Below, in pieces: positions 37,363-44,485 of a stretch of 64,000 bases of DNA. Location of the stretch: contig NZ_AUBI01000001.1 of assembly GCF_000429165.1 (NCBI RefSeq), positions 186,001 through 250,000 of the forward strand. Reading direction: 5' to 3'. This DNA is from Acetobacter nitrogenifigens DSM 23921 = NBRC 105050. GTDB taxonomy: Bacteria; Pseudomonadota; Alphaproteobacteria; Acetobacterales; Acetobacteraceae. Numbering within the stretch: position 1 is the stretch's first letter; each line of letters starts with the position of its first letter. The translations under genes were made by a program, and so were the position numbers. The notes under the pieces were generated by a model. The model saw only the letters and a program-made list of their open reading frames with translations. It made no database searches and was not told where the DNA came from.

Positions 37363-37617
37363 ATGCCGAGGCTGCATCTCGCTCCCATGTGGATATTTCC
37401 GAACCCACTGAGGGCAACCTTGGCATGGGTGCAAGGGTATGTTCGAGCCACAGATGAACGCCCCACAGCGCCGGACGCCCCCAACCTGCGACATGCTTTC
37501 GAATTGGGATTTCTGGCGCTTTCCGGAGACGAACCTCCCAGTGGTCCGCCAGACATTCGCGAGGCCTGGCTGACCGGGGAGAGAGCACGGGAATGGGATG
37601 ACCGGCATTACTGGTGA
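37363..37617 (+). CDS. Small hypothetical protein
   Basis: An 84-residue frame in a gene-poor patch. The C-terminal half, 'HAFELGFLALSGDEPPSGPP' and 'IREAWLTGERAREWDDRH', looks like real protein, with an Ala-Trp-x-x-Gly pattern that faintly recalls the ribosome-modulation-factor-like fold. The N-terminus and start are uncertain, and no ribosome site is seen. A frameshifted or degraded gene is possible, as the adjoining plus-strand frame from 37254 ends in the same area. Confidence 0.35.
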   Translation: MPRLHLAPMWIFPNPLRATLAWVQGYVRATDERPTAPDAPNLRHAFELGFLALSGDEPPSGPPDIREAWLTGERAREWDDRHYW

Positions 37618-37809
37618 TGATGTCGGCGGCTTCTGCCGATGACAGCTACCTGATTCCGCCCGCCGCTTCATGCCCGTCTTACCGTTTCTCATCGTGACAC
37701 AGCACCTGCACCGGGGCCAGCCGATGAGAATGGCGAAAAGCGGGCATGGCACAATTGCGAAGAATATCGAGATACCCTTACGCTCGCTGCCAGATTTAAA
37801 CTTGAAAAA

Positions 37810-38085
37810 TCACCTGATCCTGAAAATACCCTTAATTCGAACGAGGAAGCCGCCGCGTCCTTTAGCTTCCTCGACGTAGGACTCCCGAAACTCTCTTGCC
37901 TCTTCCGCAAGCTCTTCGTCTGTCACGTTGTATCGCGCGTCAATAGCGTCTCGCCATTCGGGGGACGCATTCCACCTGTTGAGGTAATCTTCCTTCTGCT
38001 CATCGGTCAGATTTCGCCAGAACGGCGCCCAGTCCACCATGACGGATTGCTGAAGCCCCTGTCCAACCGGCTCCCAGGGGCCCAT
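37810..38085 (-). CDS. Hypothetical protein, possibly lacking its 5' end
   Basis: The frame ends at 37810 and is open back to 38430, but only the part from about 38180 down looks coding. It contains 'SMGPWEPVGQGLQQSVMVDW', 'WRNLTDEQKEDYLNRWN' and an acidic helix ending with 'GGFLVRIKGIFRIR'. The first in-frame ATG is at 38085 (91 residues); TTG at 38238 is an option. Neither has a ribosome site. Upstream of about 38180 the DNA is lower in GC and codes on the other strand, so the gene may have been cut by the arrival of the M15 peptidase block. No family was recognised. Confidence 0.4.
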   Translation of the reverse strand: MGPWEPVGQGLQQSVMVDWAPFWRNLTDEQKEDYLNRWNASPEWRDAIDARYNVTDEELAEEAREFRESYVEEAKGRGGFLVRIKGIFRIR

Positions 38086-38263
38086 AGACGGCAACACAAC
38101 CCACGGCGGGGCGCCGACCTGTTCAAGCGGAAGAAAGACGACGGACGCGCCGAGGCGGCGATGTTGGGGCGGTTCGCTCTTGGAAAAACTCCGTCGACAA
38201 ATAATTGACTCTCGAGCGAACGGACGAAAGGAAACCAAGAGAACGAAGGTATGGATAGAGATA

Positions 38264-38830
38264 ATGGCGCAACAGAGTGGAGCAATATGGATAACGAGAT
38301 TTCCAGCTAGCAAATCCTTGTCGGATCTATCTTCGCCGTTTCGTGAAAACGCAAAACGATTTATTGACGCTCTAACTAGCGCCGGTGCGACAGTTACAAT
38401 CGCCAACACATACCGACCACCAGAACGCATCTATTTAATGCATTGGTCGTGGATGATCTTTAAGAGAAAGTGCCAACCAGCCGATGTCCCGCCAATGACG
38501 GGCGTCGATATCACTTGGAGCAGCGGGAACGTTGGCGCAGATATAGCGGCAGCTACGCAAATGGCGGTCGCGTTCGGTATAGCCAGTTTGGCCGTTGCTC
38601 CCGCTCTGAACGCCACAAGTAGACACCTGACCAAGAGCGCCATCGACATGAATATTTCATGGGCGGGCAATTTGACCATAAAGAGTCAAGCGGATCAGGA
38701 GGTCAAAATCTCTTCTGCGCCTCGAACCGGGATGAATAAGGACTTGCAGGCCGTAGGCCGTTCATATGGAGTCATCAAATTCCATGGCGGTGATAAAGAT
38801 AGACCACATTGGTCAATCGATGACTGGTGA
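38264..38830 (+). CDS. M15-type D-Ala-D-Ala/L,D-like peptidoglycan peptidase, no signal peptide
   Basis: A 188-residue protein with the zinc-site pattern of the M15/VanY-like fold: 'TSRHLTKSAIDM' gives Ser119-x-His121-x4-Ala126-x-Asp128, and 'RPHWSIDDW' gives the last His182. 'IANTYRPPERIYLMH' corresponds to the substrate-side Tyr-Arg motif. Members cut the peptide stems of peptidoglycan. No signal peptide is present, so export would need phage-type lysis or a secretion machine. The GC content is lower than around it. ATG 38264 is chosen; TTG 38180 is possible. The next gene starts 3 bp after it and encodes a secreted protein. Confidence 0.7.
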   Translation: MAQQSGAIWITRFPASKSLSDLSSPFRENAKRFIDALTSAGATVTIANTYRPPERIYLMHWSWMIFKRKCQPADVPPMTGVDITWSSGNVGADIAAATQMAVAFGIASLAVAPALNATSRHLTKSAIDMNISWAGNLTIKSQADQEVKISSAPRTGMNKDLQAVGRSYGVIKFHGGDKDRPHWSIDDW

Positions 38831-38833
38831 AAT

Positions 38834-39133
38834 ATGAAAAATTATCTCTACGCAGGTATGCTATGCTTATCGGTTCTCGCCTGCGCGCCGACAGCCGTTG
38901 CCGCTCCGCCTGCGGATGTTAAGAAATTTCTCAGCGCCGCATACACCTGCCAATTTCTCAGTGGTGAATACGATGATTCGCTGGCTGCAGACGACAAACA
39001 GAAAATGCAGAAAGATATCGAAAAATATTGTCACTACGTAAGAGATAATAAATATAAATTAAAAGAGAAGTACCACAACAACACCAAAATAATAAACAAA
39101 ATCAGCAAGTATGACTCACTCGAAATAGATTAG
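38834..39133 (+). CDS. Small secreted protein, candidate immunity partner of the M15 peptidase
   Basis: A 99-residue AT-rich gene only 3 bp after the peptidase gene, so probably co-translated. The N-terminus 'MKNYLYAGMLCLSVLACAPT' is a signal peptide, with an imperfect lipobox at 'VLAC' or cleavage after 'AVA'. The mature part has two Cys ('YTCQFL', 'EKYCHYV') that could form a disulfide in the periplasm and a Lys-rich C-terminus. No family was recognised. A cytosolic peptidoglycan hydrolase followed by a periplasmic protein fits an effector-immunity pair, but this is inferred from layout only. Confidence 0.7.
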   Translation: MKNYLYAGMLCLSVLACAPTAVAAPPADVKKFLSAAYTCQFLSGEYDDSLAADDKQKMQKDIEKYCHYVRDNKYKLKEKYHNNTKIINKISKYDSLEID

Positions 39134-39479
39134 ATTTATTGCCAAAACCCGAAATTTTAAACTTTGTAACGAGATACGGCGTTCCATTTTATTTTGTCCG
39201 ACTCACCTCGTAAACTGCGTGATGCATCCCAATCGCATTCATGCGTTGTTATGGATTAGGGTTGCGCAGGCATCGAGCCTCCGACTCCACACCACTGGCG
39301 AGACAGGCGACGTGGAAATTTGCATTTCGGCCAATTCACCGCCTGGCTCTATTCCTGCCTCGCCGCCCTCCCGCCGGTTAAGCGGGCATGAGAGAAATCC
39401 GCAACAGGGACAACACGAGGGGCAGATTAGCGCAAAAACACGCCAACTCTTTGATTTTATAAGAAATTTTTGGAATTTG
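39134..39479. other. Intergenic, tRNA-proximal accessory DNA
   Basis: No gene is supported here. The first 50 bases and the last 80 before the tRNA are AT-rich. A plus-strand frame that ends in 'REDSNLRPSPSEGDALSS' is a product of reading the tRNA complement and is not real. No copy of the tRNA 3' end was found. Confidence 0.6.
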
Positions 39480-39556
39480 TGGCGGACCCGAGAGGATTCG
39501 AACCTCCGACCTTCGCCTTCGGAGGGCGACGCTCTATCCAGCTGAGCTACGGGTCC
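39480..39556 (-). tRNA. tRNA-Arg (anticodon CCG)
   Basis: The minus strand folds to a full cloverleaf: acceptor stem GGACCCG/CGGGTCC, D-arm with TAGCTCAGCTGGATAGAGC, anticodon stem TCGCC/GGCGA around loop CTCCGAA, and T-arm GGTTCGAATCC. The anticodon at positions 34-36 is CCG, reading CGG (Arg). The CCA end is encoded (39480-39482). Its 3' end borders the lower-GC block to the left, a typical location for integration. Confidence 0.96.
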
Positions 39557-39671
39557 AGCGGGTTCTCCCTACTCCAGACTTCATGCCCTTGCCAAGCTGC
39601 AAGAGGCAGTTCCAAGAGAAAAACCTGCCTTTGCCCCATCGCTGACCCAATTCCGCAGGCAGCGCCCGTTG

Positions 39672-40766
39672 TCACCGCCCGGCAACCGCCGGTGTCGCGT
39701 CGTTAAGCGTAGCCCACACGGCCGCCGCGACATCGCCTCCCGAGGGAAGCAGCATGTCGGGCGCGTTAATCCAGCCTGCAATATCGGCCGTCACCCTGCC
39801 CCGCCTCTGGTCACGCAGCATGAGATGATGACCGCCGGGAATCAGGTCGCGCCGGACGTTCTGCGGAAGATTGCGCCAGACCTGCGCCATCGCGGCGGAC
39901 GGAACAAGCTGATCCTGATCGCCGTAAACGAGCAATACGGGGCCACGCAGGTCCGGCGCCGCCCTTGCAGCGTTGGACATGAGGTCGATCAACCCCCGCA
40001 ACGCGGACAGCTTCGTCGAGCGAAGGGTGAGTGGATCAAAGTAAAGCCTGCGGAGGGCGGCCATATTGTCACTGGCCGTGACATGCACCGGCAATTCGCG
40101 CCCTGTCACACGACCGTCAGGGGCGAGAGCGGCGGCGATCCGCACGGGCAACGCCGCCACGCCGCCAACGGTCCACACAGCGGGAGCCAGAAGTATGGTT
40201 CCTGCGATATGTGGCGCGTCGGGGGCGGTCATCGTCAGTATGGCGATCGCGCCGCCCATGCTCTCACCCATCAAAAAGACCGGCGTGCCGGGGTATGCTT
40301 TGGCCAGCAGAGCCAGTTCCTCTCGCACATCCCTCACCATGCGGGCGGCGCCGACCCAGTCGCCACGTCGAGGCGCTTCGCCGAAGCCGCGCTGGTCGGG
40401 AGACCAGAGAACTAGCCCCCGCTCGGCAAGAGCTGGCGCAGCGAACTCCCACGCGTCGCGACTGTCGTCGAATCCGTGCAGCCCGAGAATCGCAGCCCTT
40501 GGTCGAGAGGTCGACGCTTCCCACGTCCGGACAGGAATCTGCGCGCCGTCGGAAAGCTTCAGATTAAAATCGGGAGGAACCCGTCGCGCGTCCGCTGCGT
40601 AACGCGCAGGCACGCGAACCACCGGATCGGCGCTGCATGCGACCGCCAGCGAAGCAACAAGCATGGCGCCGCCCAGAGCCAGACGCCTGCGGAATGCGCC
40701 GCGCCCGCGAAACGCGGACACAAGGGCGTGCATATGGTTTGAAGTCACGGCGTTCACGCGTATCAT
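39672..40766 (-). CDS. Exported alpha/beta hydrolase, monoacylglycerol-lipase-like
   Basis: A 364-residue product; ATG 40733 is an alternative start. A twin basic region and hydrophobic core lead to a possible lipobox 'LAVAC', suggesting a lipoprotein. The hydrolase fold follows: 'RAAILGLHGFDDSRDAWE', 'LWSPDQRGFGEAP', the nucleophile elbow 'FLMGESMGGAIA', the acid region 'LLVYGDQDQLVP', and His in 'IPGGHHLML'. These match the lysophospholipase/monoacylglycerol lipase group. The substrate is likely a lipid ester in the envelope. It is upstream of the tRNA on the same strand and divergent from the zinc-finger gene. Confidence 0.9.
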   Translation of the reverse strand: MIRVNAVTSNHMHALVSAFRGRGAFRRRLALGGAMLVASLAVACSADPVVRVPARYAADARRVPPDFNLKLSDGAQIPVRTWEASTSRPRAAILGLHGFDDSRDAWEFAAPALAERGLVLWSPDQRGFGEAPRRGDWVGAARMVRDVREELALLAKAYPGTPVFLMGESMGGAIAILTMTAPDAPHIAGTILLAPAVWTVGGVAALPVRIAAALAPDGRVTGRELPVHVTASDNMAALRRLYFDPLTLRSTKLSALRGLIDLMSNAARAAPDLRGPVLLVYGDQDQLVPSAAMAQVWRNLPQNVRRDLIPGGHHLMLRDQRRGRVTADIAGWINAPDMLLPSGGDVAAAVWATLNDATPAVAGR

Positions 40767-40823
40767 TGCGCCGCTTCAAAGGCCAACCGACTTTCCGGTG
40801 GGCACGCAGGACAGGACAACCCG

Positions 40824-41039
40824 ATGCTGATCCAGCCTACGAACCCCACGCCGCGCCCGCGCCTCGGCCATGTCGAGACGGTGATCGTCCATACGCGCAA
40901 GATTTCCTGCGATGGCGGGCTGGCGGCTCTCGGACATCCCAAGGTCTGGCTGAAGATCGGCGGGCACCAGACTTTCTGCCCTTATTGCTCGCGCCTGTTC
41001 GTGCTCGACCCCGCAGCGGGGCATGACGACGCTCACTGA
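40824..41039 (+). CDS. NDUFS6-like zinc-finger protein
   Basis: A 71-residue protein with the motif 'VHTRKISCDGG', 'LGHPKVWLKIG' and 'TFCPYCSRLFV'. Cys29, His38, Cys52 and Cys55 form the zinc site of the zf-CHCC family, which includes the NDUFS6 accessory subunit of complex I. Alphaproteobacteria often have this small protein as a stand-alone gene; a role in complex I assembly is inferred from the mitochondrial homologue. It is transcribed towards polA with a 51-bp gap. Confidence 0.9.
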   Translation: MLIQPTNPTPRPRLGHVETVIVHTRKISCDGGLAALGHPKVWLKIGGHQTFCPYCSRLFVLDPAAGHDDAH

Positions 41040-41090
41040 GGCGCACGCCCGGTCTATGAAGATGCGCGCGAACGTGCGATTTCGGCGTTT

Positions 41091-43850
41091 ATGAGCACTC
41101 CGACACCGCCGCACCTCGTCCTCATTGACGGCAGCGGCTTCATTTTCCGCGCCTTTCATGCCCTTCCGCCGATGAGCAGCCCGGACGGCGTCCCGGTGAA
41201 CGCCGTGTTCGGGTTCTGCAACATGCTGACCCGGTTGATGCGCGAGCATGTCGGAACCCATCTGGCCGTCGTTTTCGACACCAGCCGTCAGACATTTCGC
41301 TCTGACATCTACCCCCAGTACAAAGCCCACCGCCCCGATCCGCCGGAAGACCTGATCCCACAGTTCTCGCTGATACGCGAAGCCACAGCCGCTTTCGGAG
41401 TGCCCGGCGTGGAGCTCGCCGGTTACGAAGCGGACGACCTGATAGCGGCGTATGCGCGCACGGTGGCGGAGGCAGGCGGTCAGTGCACGATCGTCTCGTC
41501 CGACAAGGACCTGATGCAATTGCTCGGCCCCAATGTCGACATGCTCGACCCCATCAAGCAGAAGCCCATCGGCCCGACGGAAGTTGAAGCGAAGTTCGGC
41601 GTCGGCCCGGACAAGGTGGCCGAGGTTCAGGCCCTGATGGGCGATCCGACAGACAATGTGCCCGGCGTGCCAGGCATCGGTCCCAAGACGGCGTCGGCTC
41701 TGATCAACGAATTCGGCACGCTCGAAGCCGTGCTGGAAGCCGCCCCGACGATGAAGGCGTCGAAGCGCCGCGATTCTCTGATCGAGCACGCCGAAGCCGC
41801 CCGGGTCTCGCTGAAACTCGTCACACTCGACGCGCACGCGCCCCTGCCCCTCCCTGTCGACGAACTGGGGCTGCGCGACCCCGACCTCGCCGTTCTCGGC
41901 GACTGGCTGGATCGCATGGGGTTCCGTTCCGTGCGCCATCGTTTTGGGCTGGGAGAGAGTGCGTCGCCCCGCCCGGCGAGACAGAACGTGAGCGCCGCGC
42001 GAGAGCCTACCCCGGCTCCGGACGCAGCGCCTTATAACGAATACGATACGGTGACCGACGCGGGGGTTCTCGCCACATGGGTCGCGGAAGCGCGCACGGC
42101 TGGCGTCTGCGCGCTCGACACCGAAACCGACGGCCTCGATCCTCTGCAGGCCCGCATGGTCGGTTTTTCTCTGGCGACAGCTCCGGGCCGCGCCTGTTAC
42201 GTGCCATTGTTGCACGAGGGCACGCTGGACCAGCCGACAGGGGAGCAACTCGATACTGCGACGGCGGTTGAAATCCTCGCGCCGCTTCTGACAGACCCCG
42301 GTGTTCTGAAGGTTTTTCACAACGCCAAGTTCGACGTTCTGATACTCGCGCGCGCCGGGGCCGCCGACATCGCCCCGATCGACGACACGATGCTGATCTC
42401 CTACGCGCAGTCCGCCGGTCTGCATGGTCAGGGGATGGACGAGCTTGCGAAGCTCCATCTGGGCCACACGCCCATTTCCTATGACGAAGTCACCGGGACC
42501 GGGCGCAACCGCGTTCCCTTCCATCAGGTTCCGGTAAAGCGGGCTACGGAATACGCGGCGGAAGACGCAGACGTCACTCTTCGTCTTTGGCTTGCATTGC
42601 GCCCGACGCTGCGGACCAATCAGGCGCTGGCGCTTTACGAACAGCTTGAACGCCCCTTGATCGGCGTGCTGGCCGATATGGAAAAGGCCGGAATCAAGGT
42701 CGACGCGCCCCAGCTGCGCCGCTTGTCCGACGACTTCGCCGCACGCATGACGGAGATGGAGGGGCAGATCTGTGCGCTGGCCGGGCGTCCGTTCAATGTC
42801 GGCTCACCGAAACAGCTCGGCGAAATCCTGTTCGACGAAATGGGGTTGCCGGGCGGCAAGCGCGGCAAGGCAGGCGCGTGGAGCACGGACTCCTCCGTGC
42901 TGCAGGATCTCGCCGATCAGGGCATCGAGCTTCCAGAACGGATTCTCGCCTGGCGACAACTCGCGAAACTGAAAAGCACCTACACAGATGCGCTTGTGCA
43001 GGAAATGGACCCGTCCACAGCGCGGGTGCACACGTCGTTCCAGATGGCGATCACGACGACGGGGCGCCTCTCTTCCAATGACCCCAATCTCCAGAACATT
43101 CCCATCCGTACGGAAGAAGGCGCGCGCATCAGACACTGCTTTATCGCGCCTCCGGGAAAAGTCCTGATCTCCGCAGACTACTCCCAGATCGAACTCCGCC
43201 TTCTGGCCAGCGTCGCGGACGTTCCTACCCTGCTTGAGGCGTTCGAACTCGGTCAGGACATCCACGCCCGCACGGCGTCAGAAGTGTTCGGGACGCCCAT
43301 CGAAGGCATGGACCCACTGACGCGGCGACGTGCGAAGGCGATCAATTTCGGCATCATCTACGGCATTTCCGCTTTCGGACTGGCCAAGCAGCTTGGCATT
43401 TCCCCCGGCGAAGCGCGGGCTTATATCGACGCCTACTTCGCACGCTATCCCGGCATCCGCGATTATATGGAAGGCCGGCGCGCCGAAGCAAAAGAGCACG
43501 GCTACGTGCTGACGCCGTTCGGACGTCGATGCTACGTCCCCGGCATCAACGAGAAGAACGCCGCCCGACGTAATTATGCCGAGCGGCAGGCCATCAATGC
43601 GCCGCTGCAAGGCGGCGCTGCGGACATCATCAAGCGCGCCATGGTGCGTCTGCCCTCCGCGCTGGCTGACGCAAACCTTCCGGCTTCAATGCTGCTGCAG
43701 GTGCACGACGAACTGCTGTTCGAGGTGGAGGCGGACGCCGCGAAAGAAACGGCGGCGCTTGTGAAGACGGTGATGGAAACTGCAGCGACGCTCAAGGCGC
43801 CGCTCGTGGTCGAGACTGGAATTGGCGCGAACTGGGCGGAGGCGCATTGA
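41091..43850 (+). CDS. polA: DNA polymerase I
   Basis: A 919-residue three-domain enzyme. The 5'-3' nuclease domain (1 to about 290) has 'LVLIDGSGFIFRAFHAL', 'GYEADDLIAAYA' and 'GDPTDNVPGVPGIGPKTA'. The 3'-5' exonuclease domain keeps 'CALDTETDGLDPL', so proofreading is probably active. The polymerase domain has 'LISADYSQIELRLLASV', 'RRRAKAINFGIIYGISAFG' and 'LLQVHDELLFEVE'. It fills gaps in repair and Okazaki processing. Its stop codon overlaps the next gene's ATG. Confidence 0.97.
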   Translation: MSTPTPPHLVLIDGSGFIFRAFHALPPMSSPDGVPVNAVFGFCNMLTRLMREHVGTHLAVVFDTSRQTFRSDIYPQYKAHRPDPPEDLIPQFSLIREATAAFGVPGVELAGYEADDLIAAYARTVAEAGGQCTIVSSDKDLMQLLGPNVDMLDPIKQKPIGPTEVEAKFGVGPDKVAEVQALMGDPTDNVPGVPGIGPKTASALINEFGTLEAVLEAAPTMKASKRRDSLIEHAEAARVSLKLVTLDAHAPLPLPVDELGLRDPDLAVLGDWLDRMGFRSVRHRFGLGESASPRPARQNVSAAREPTPAPDAAPYNEYDTVTDAGVLATWVAEARTAGVCALDTETDGLDPLQARMVGFSLATAPGRACYVPLLHEGTLDQPTGEQLDTATAVEILAPLLTDPGVLKVFHNAKFDVLILARAGAADIAPIDDTMLISYAQSAGLHGQGMDELAKLHLGHTPISYDEVTGTGRNRVPFHQVPVKRATEYAAEDADVTLRLWLALRPTLRTNQALALYEQLERPLIGVLADMEKAGIKVDAPQLRRLSDDFAARMTEMEGQICALAGRPFNVGSPKQLGEILFDEMGLPGGKRGKAGAWSTDSSVLQDLADQGIELPERILAWRQLAKLKSTYTDALVQEMDPSTARVHTSFQMAITTTGRLSSNDPNLQNIPIRTEEGARIRHCFIAPPGKVLISADYSQIELRLLASVADVPTLLEAFELGQDIHARTASEVFGTPIEGMDPLTRRRAKAINFGIIYGISAFGLAKQLGISPGEARAYIDAYFARYPGIRDYMEGRRAEAKEHGYVLTPFGRRCYVPGINEKNAARRNYAERQAINAPLQGGAADIIKRAMVRLPSALADANLPASMLLQVHDELLFEVEADAAKETAALVKTVMETAATLKAPLVVETGIGANWAEAH

Positions 43851-44485
43851 TGGCTGGCGGCAAGCTTGCGACGGGCAGGCGTTATGATCGTAAAATGCTG
43901 ACGGTGCTGGCGGCGTCGGCGCTTCTTGCCGTTGGCGTCGGATACGGGGCGTATCGTCTTTCCGATTCAATGGGACCGTTGGTGGACAGCCAGGGCAACG
44001 AGGTCGGCGGCGCGTTCCGGTTGATGGATTCCTCCGACGGAACGATGACCGCCAACGATTTCCATGGCCGCTGGATGCTGATGATGTTCGGCGCCATCCA
44101 TTGCGCCGAAAACGCCTGCACCAAAACCCTCACAAATCTGACCGGCGCACTGAAACAGGTCGATCCGGACGGGAAGCATGTCGCGGCGTTGTTTATCAGC
44201 CTCGACCCCCAGCGCGATCTTTCGGAGCAGTTGCGGCGTTACGCCACACAGTTCGGCTCAAGGATCGTCGCCGGAACGGGCTCGCCCGCGACACTGGCTG
44301 CCGTGACGAAGGAATATCACGCACCAATCGAAAAACAGCCGGATCCTGAATGGGGTTATGCTTACGTAATGTCCCCCCGCATCGTCGTCATGGACCCGAA
44401 CGGACGCTACGCCGGAACGATCGAATCCTCCGCCAACGAAGGCGAGATGAAGCAGCGCCTTGGCGCGCTTCTCGAAAAACACTAA
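43850..44485 (+). CDS. SCO1/SenC-like thioredoxin-fold protein with altered metal site
   Basis: A 211-residue protein from the ATG at 43850, which overlaps the polA stop. An N-terminal anchor (residues 17-36) is followed by a periplasmic thioredoxin fold. SCO landmarks are 'GGAFRLMDSSDGTMTANDF', 'HGRWMLMMFGAIHC', 'AALFISLDPQRDLSEQLRRY' and 'VVMDPNGRYAG'. The usual CxxxC copper site is CxxxxC here (Cys85, Cys90). The later conserved His (normally in an Asp-His-Ser segment) is missing; the region reads 'YAYVMSPRIVVMDPNG'. A copper chaperone role is therefore doubtful; a thiol-disulfide role is possible. It leads directly into the peptide transporter genes. Confidence 0.82.
   Translation: MAGGKLATGRRYDRKMLTVLAASALLAVGVGYGAYRLSDSMGPLVDSQGNEVGGAFRLMDSSDGTMTANDFHGRWMLMMFGAIHCAENACTKTLTNLTGALKQVDPDGKHVAALFISLDPQRDLSEQLRRYATQFGSRIVAGTGSPATLAAVTKEYHAPIEKQPDPEWGYAYVMSPRIVVMDPNGRYAGTIESSANEGEMKQRLGALLEKH

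Noticed and set aside
37127-37588. 153-codon minus-strand frame after mdcH
   Set aside because: No ribosome site, Arg/Pro-rich shadow-like composition, and overlap with a more protein-like plus-strand frame.
36971-39479. Duplicate of the tRNA-Arg 3' end marking an attachment site
   Set aside because: Read by eye, no copy of the tRNA 3' segment was found in the adjoining patch.
39219-39545. Plus-strand open frame ending in REDSNLRPSPSEGDALSS
   Set aside because: It reads the complement of tRNA-Arg; this tail is a well-known artefact of tRNA antisense translation.
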